A DNA stretch of 5,765 nt from Planctomycetota bacterium (GTDB lineage: Bacteria; Planctomycetota; Planctomycetia; Pirellulales; Lacipirellulaceae): NCBI GenBank assembly GCA_022615465.1, contig JAKEGR010000067.1:1-5765 (forward strand), given 5' to 3'. Positions 5,006 through 5,765 of this stretch are shown in pieces (positions within the stretch are counted from its first letter, which is position 1; every line of letters begins with the position of its first letter). The translations under genes and the position numbers were made by a program. Under the pieces are notes generated by a model, which was not told where the DNA came from, made no database searches, and saw nothing but the letters and a program-made list of their open reading frames with translations.

Positions 5006-5584
5006 CTACTTCTTTGCCAGCGCCGCCACAACCGCTTCTTCCAGCCCATCGTGCGAATGGCCCGACCAAACGCTCTTGCCCGTGCGGTCGTACAGCACCA
5101 GCGTCGGCAGGCGGGTGATCCCCATCGCGTCGATCGCCATGCCCGCGCCGTAGGCGATCGGCCAGTCCATCCCCTCGACACCGTTGACATACGTCTCAAA
5201 AATTTCGCGTTCTTCGGCCTCCTCCGGCGTAAAGCCAACCACGACCAGTCCCTGGTCGCGGTACTTGCCGTGGAGTTCCACCACGCCCGGCATGGCCGCC
5301 CGGCACGGCCCGCACCCGCTTGCCCAATAGTCAACCAGCACCACCTGGCCGTGCAAGTCGCCGGCCGTAGGCGGCTGTTCGGTGTTCAGCCAGCCGCTCG
5401 CTTCCAACGGCGGCAAGCCCTGGCCCAGGAGCGACTGCTCGCCGCCGTCTGTTTGCGGCCGACGCGCCTGCAGCATGAACATGGCCGCCCCGGCCGCGAG
5501 GAGCAGCAACAACAGCGGCCAGCTAGAAGAGCCACACGGGCCGCAGCTACCCGCGCTACAACTGCCTTTTGTCGATTCATCCAT
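5006..5584 (-). CDS. Membrane-anchored TlpA/ResA-like thioredoxin-fold protein
   Basis: A 192-aa thiol-disulfide oxidoreductase-like protein. Residues 1-21 are a short Cys-rich segment (C9, C14, C17), followed by one hydrophobic segment WPLLLLLLAAGAAMFML (about 22-38), a linker, and a thioredoxin domain from about 60. The active site is C91-G-P-C94 in WASGCGPCRAAMP. GLVVVGFTPEEAEE (about 112-125) is a strand typical of the TlpA/ResA group, and the cis-proline is P160 in TRLPT. Family members reduce or exchange disulfides in exported proteins, for example during cytochrome c maturation, but the partner is not shown here. Oddities: a second CGPC motif (C14-C17) lies in the N-terminal tail. Two Arg follow the membrane segment while the N-terminal tail is nearly neutral, so the positive-inside rule does not firmly support the expected topology. 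The ATG at 5584 has a well-placed GGGAG. The gene is convergent with the transglutaminase and is bracketed by the two 34-bp repeat copies. Confidence 0.92.
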   Translation of the reverse strand: MDESTKGSCSAGSCGPCGSSSWPLLLLLLAAGAAMFMLQARRPQTDGGEQSLLGQGLPPLEASGWLNTEQPPTAGDLHGQVVLVDYWASGCGPCRAAMPGVVELHGKYRDQGLVVVGFTPEEAEEREIFETYVNGVEGMDWPIAYGAGMAIDAMGITRLPTLVLYDRTGKSVWSGHSHDGLEEAVVAALAKK

Positions 5585-5590
5585 GGATTA

Positions 5591-5595
5591 CTCCC
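5591..5595 (-). promoter_or_regulatory. Shine-Dalgarno site of the thioredoxin gene
   Basis: On the minus strand GGGAG lies six bases upstream of the ATG at 5584, an ideal spacing. It fixes the start and therefore makes the short Cys-rich tail before the membrane segment part of the protein. Confidence 0.65.
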
Positions 5596-5624
5596 ACAAA
5601 AAGGTGTGAAACTGTACGATCCCT

Positions 5625-5658
5625 CCCCTCGCCGGGCACCGACCGAAGGTTGGTCGGG
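5625..5658. repeat. 34-bp intergenic repeat, copy 2, with extended outer stem
   Basis: Same block as 4814-4847 with one mismatch. Here the flanks also pair: the left CCCTCCCCTC (5621-5630) is largely complementary to the right GAGAGGGTGAGGG (5658-5670), with a bulged base and a mismatch, giving a longer imperfect stem around the CCGACC/GGTCGG core. It lies about 40 bases upstream of the thioredoxin start codon, so it probably overlaps or abuts that gene's promoter region. Confidence 0.8.
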
Positions 5659-5721
5659 AGAGGGTGAGGGTCTGGTCCATTTGTCGGCCAACAGGCGACA
5701 ACCTTCGTCGCCGGCGTGTAG

Positions 5722-5758
5722 GGAACGGCCTCTGTGCCGTTCCGTATTTCACGGAACG
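5722..5758. repeat. Two overlapping, mutually exclusive hairpins at the right edge
   Basis: GGAACGGC (5722-5729) pairs with GCCGTTCC (5736-5743) around CTCTGT. CGTTCCGT (5738-5745) pairs with ACGGAACG (5751-5758) around ATTTC. Both stems are perfect 8-bp and share 5738-5743, so only one can form at a time. The three GGAACG-type arms alternate in orientation. No gene is visible from 5585 to the window end, so this is either an intergenic palindromic repeat or the leader or trailer of a gene beyond the window. Confidence 0.6.
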
Positions 5759-5765
5759 CCAGGGA

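Overview
The window looks like ordinary chromosomal DNA from a GC-rich bacterium, most likely a planctomycete of the Pirellulales type. The reasons are a GC-rich but not extreme composition, loosely packed genes with weak Shine-Dalgarno signals, small Cys/Pro-rich secreted proteins, and intergenic spacers full of short inverted repeats. The lineage is an inference from style, not a marker-gene placement. I see no phage, plasmid, transposase, CRISPR, toxin-antitoxin or defence genes, and no tRNA or rRNA.

Layout from left to right. (1) The 3' end of a replicative DNA helicase gene (dnaB, + strand, ends at 313). (2) Convergent with it after only 9 bases, a class IV PLP aminotransferase on the minus strand (323-1225). 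(3) Upstream of that on the same strand, an exported alpha/beta-hydrolase with a GFSLG nucleophile elbow (1355-2365, possibly starting at 2497). (4) A divergent spacer of about 500 bases (about 370 if the GTG at 2497 is the start). It ends in a perfect hairpin next to the ribosome binding site of a 200-aa Cys-rich lipoprotein (2869-3471) that carries EPxCxY hexapeptide repeats. (5) A strong intrinsic terminator (3617-3673). (6) A secreted transglutaminase-like protein (3711-4790). (7) A repeat-rich spacer made of nested inverted repeats and tandem repeats (4814-5001). (8) A membrane-anchored TlpA/ResA-like thioredoxin on the minus strand (5006-5584). (9) A noncoding right edge holding a second copy of the spacer repeat and two overlapping hairpins.

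The genes do not form one obvious pathway. The aminotransferase and hydrolase are co-oriented 129 bases apart and could share a transcript, but the gap does not demand it. The lipoprotein and the transglutaminase are co-oriented but separated by a terminator. The thioredoxin is convergent with the transglutaminase. Hydrolase, lipoprotein, transglutaminase and thioredoxin are all predicted to be exported or membrane-bound, so the right two thirds of the window is an envelope-directed neighbourhood. The most unusual content is the lipoprotein and its leader hairpin, the structured intergenic repeats around the thioredoxin gene, and the duplicated CGPC motif in the thioredoxin. I do not see convincing evidence of a new multi-gene system.
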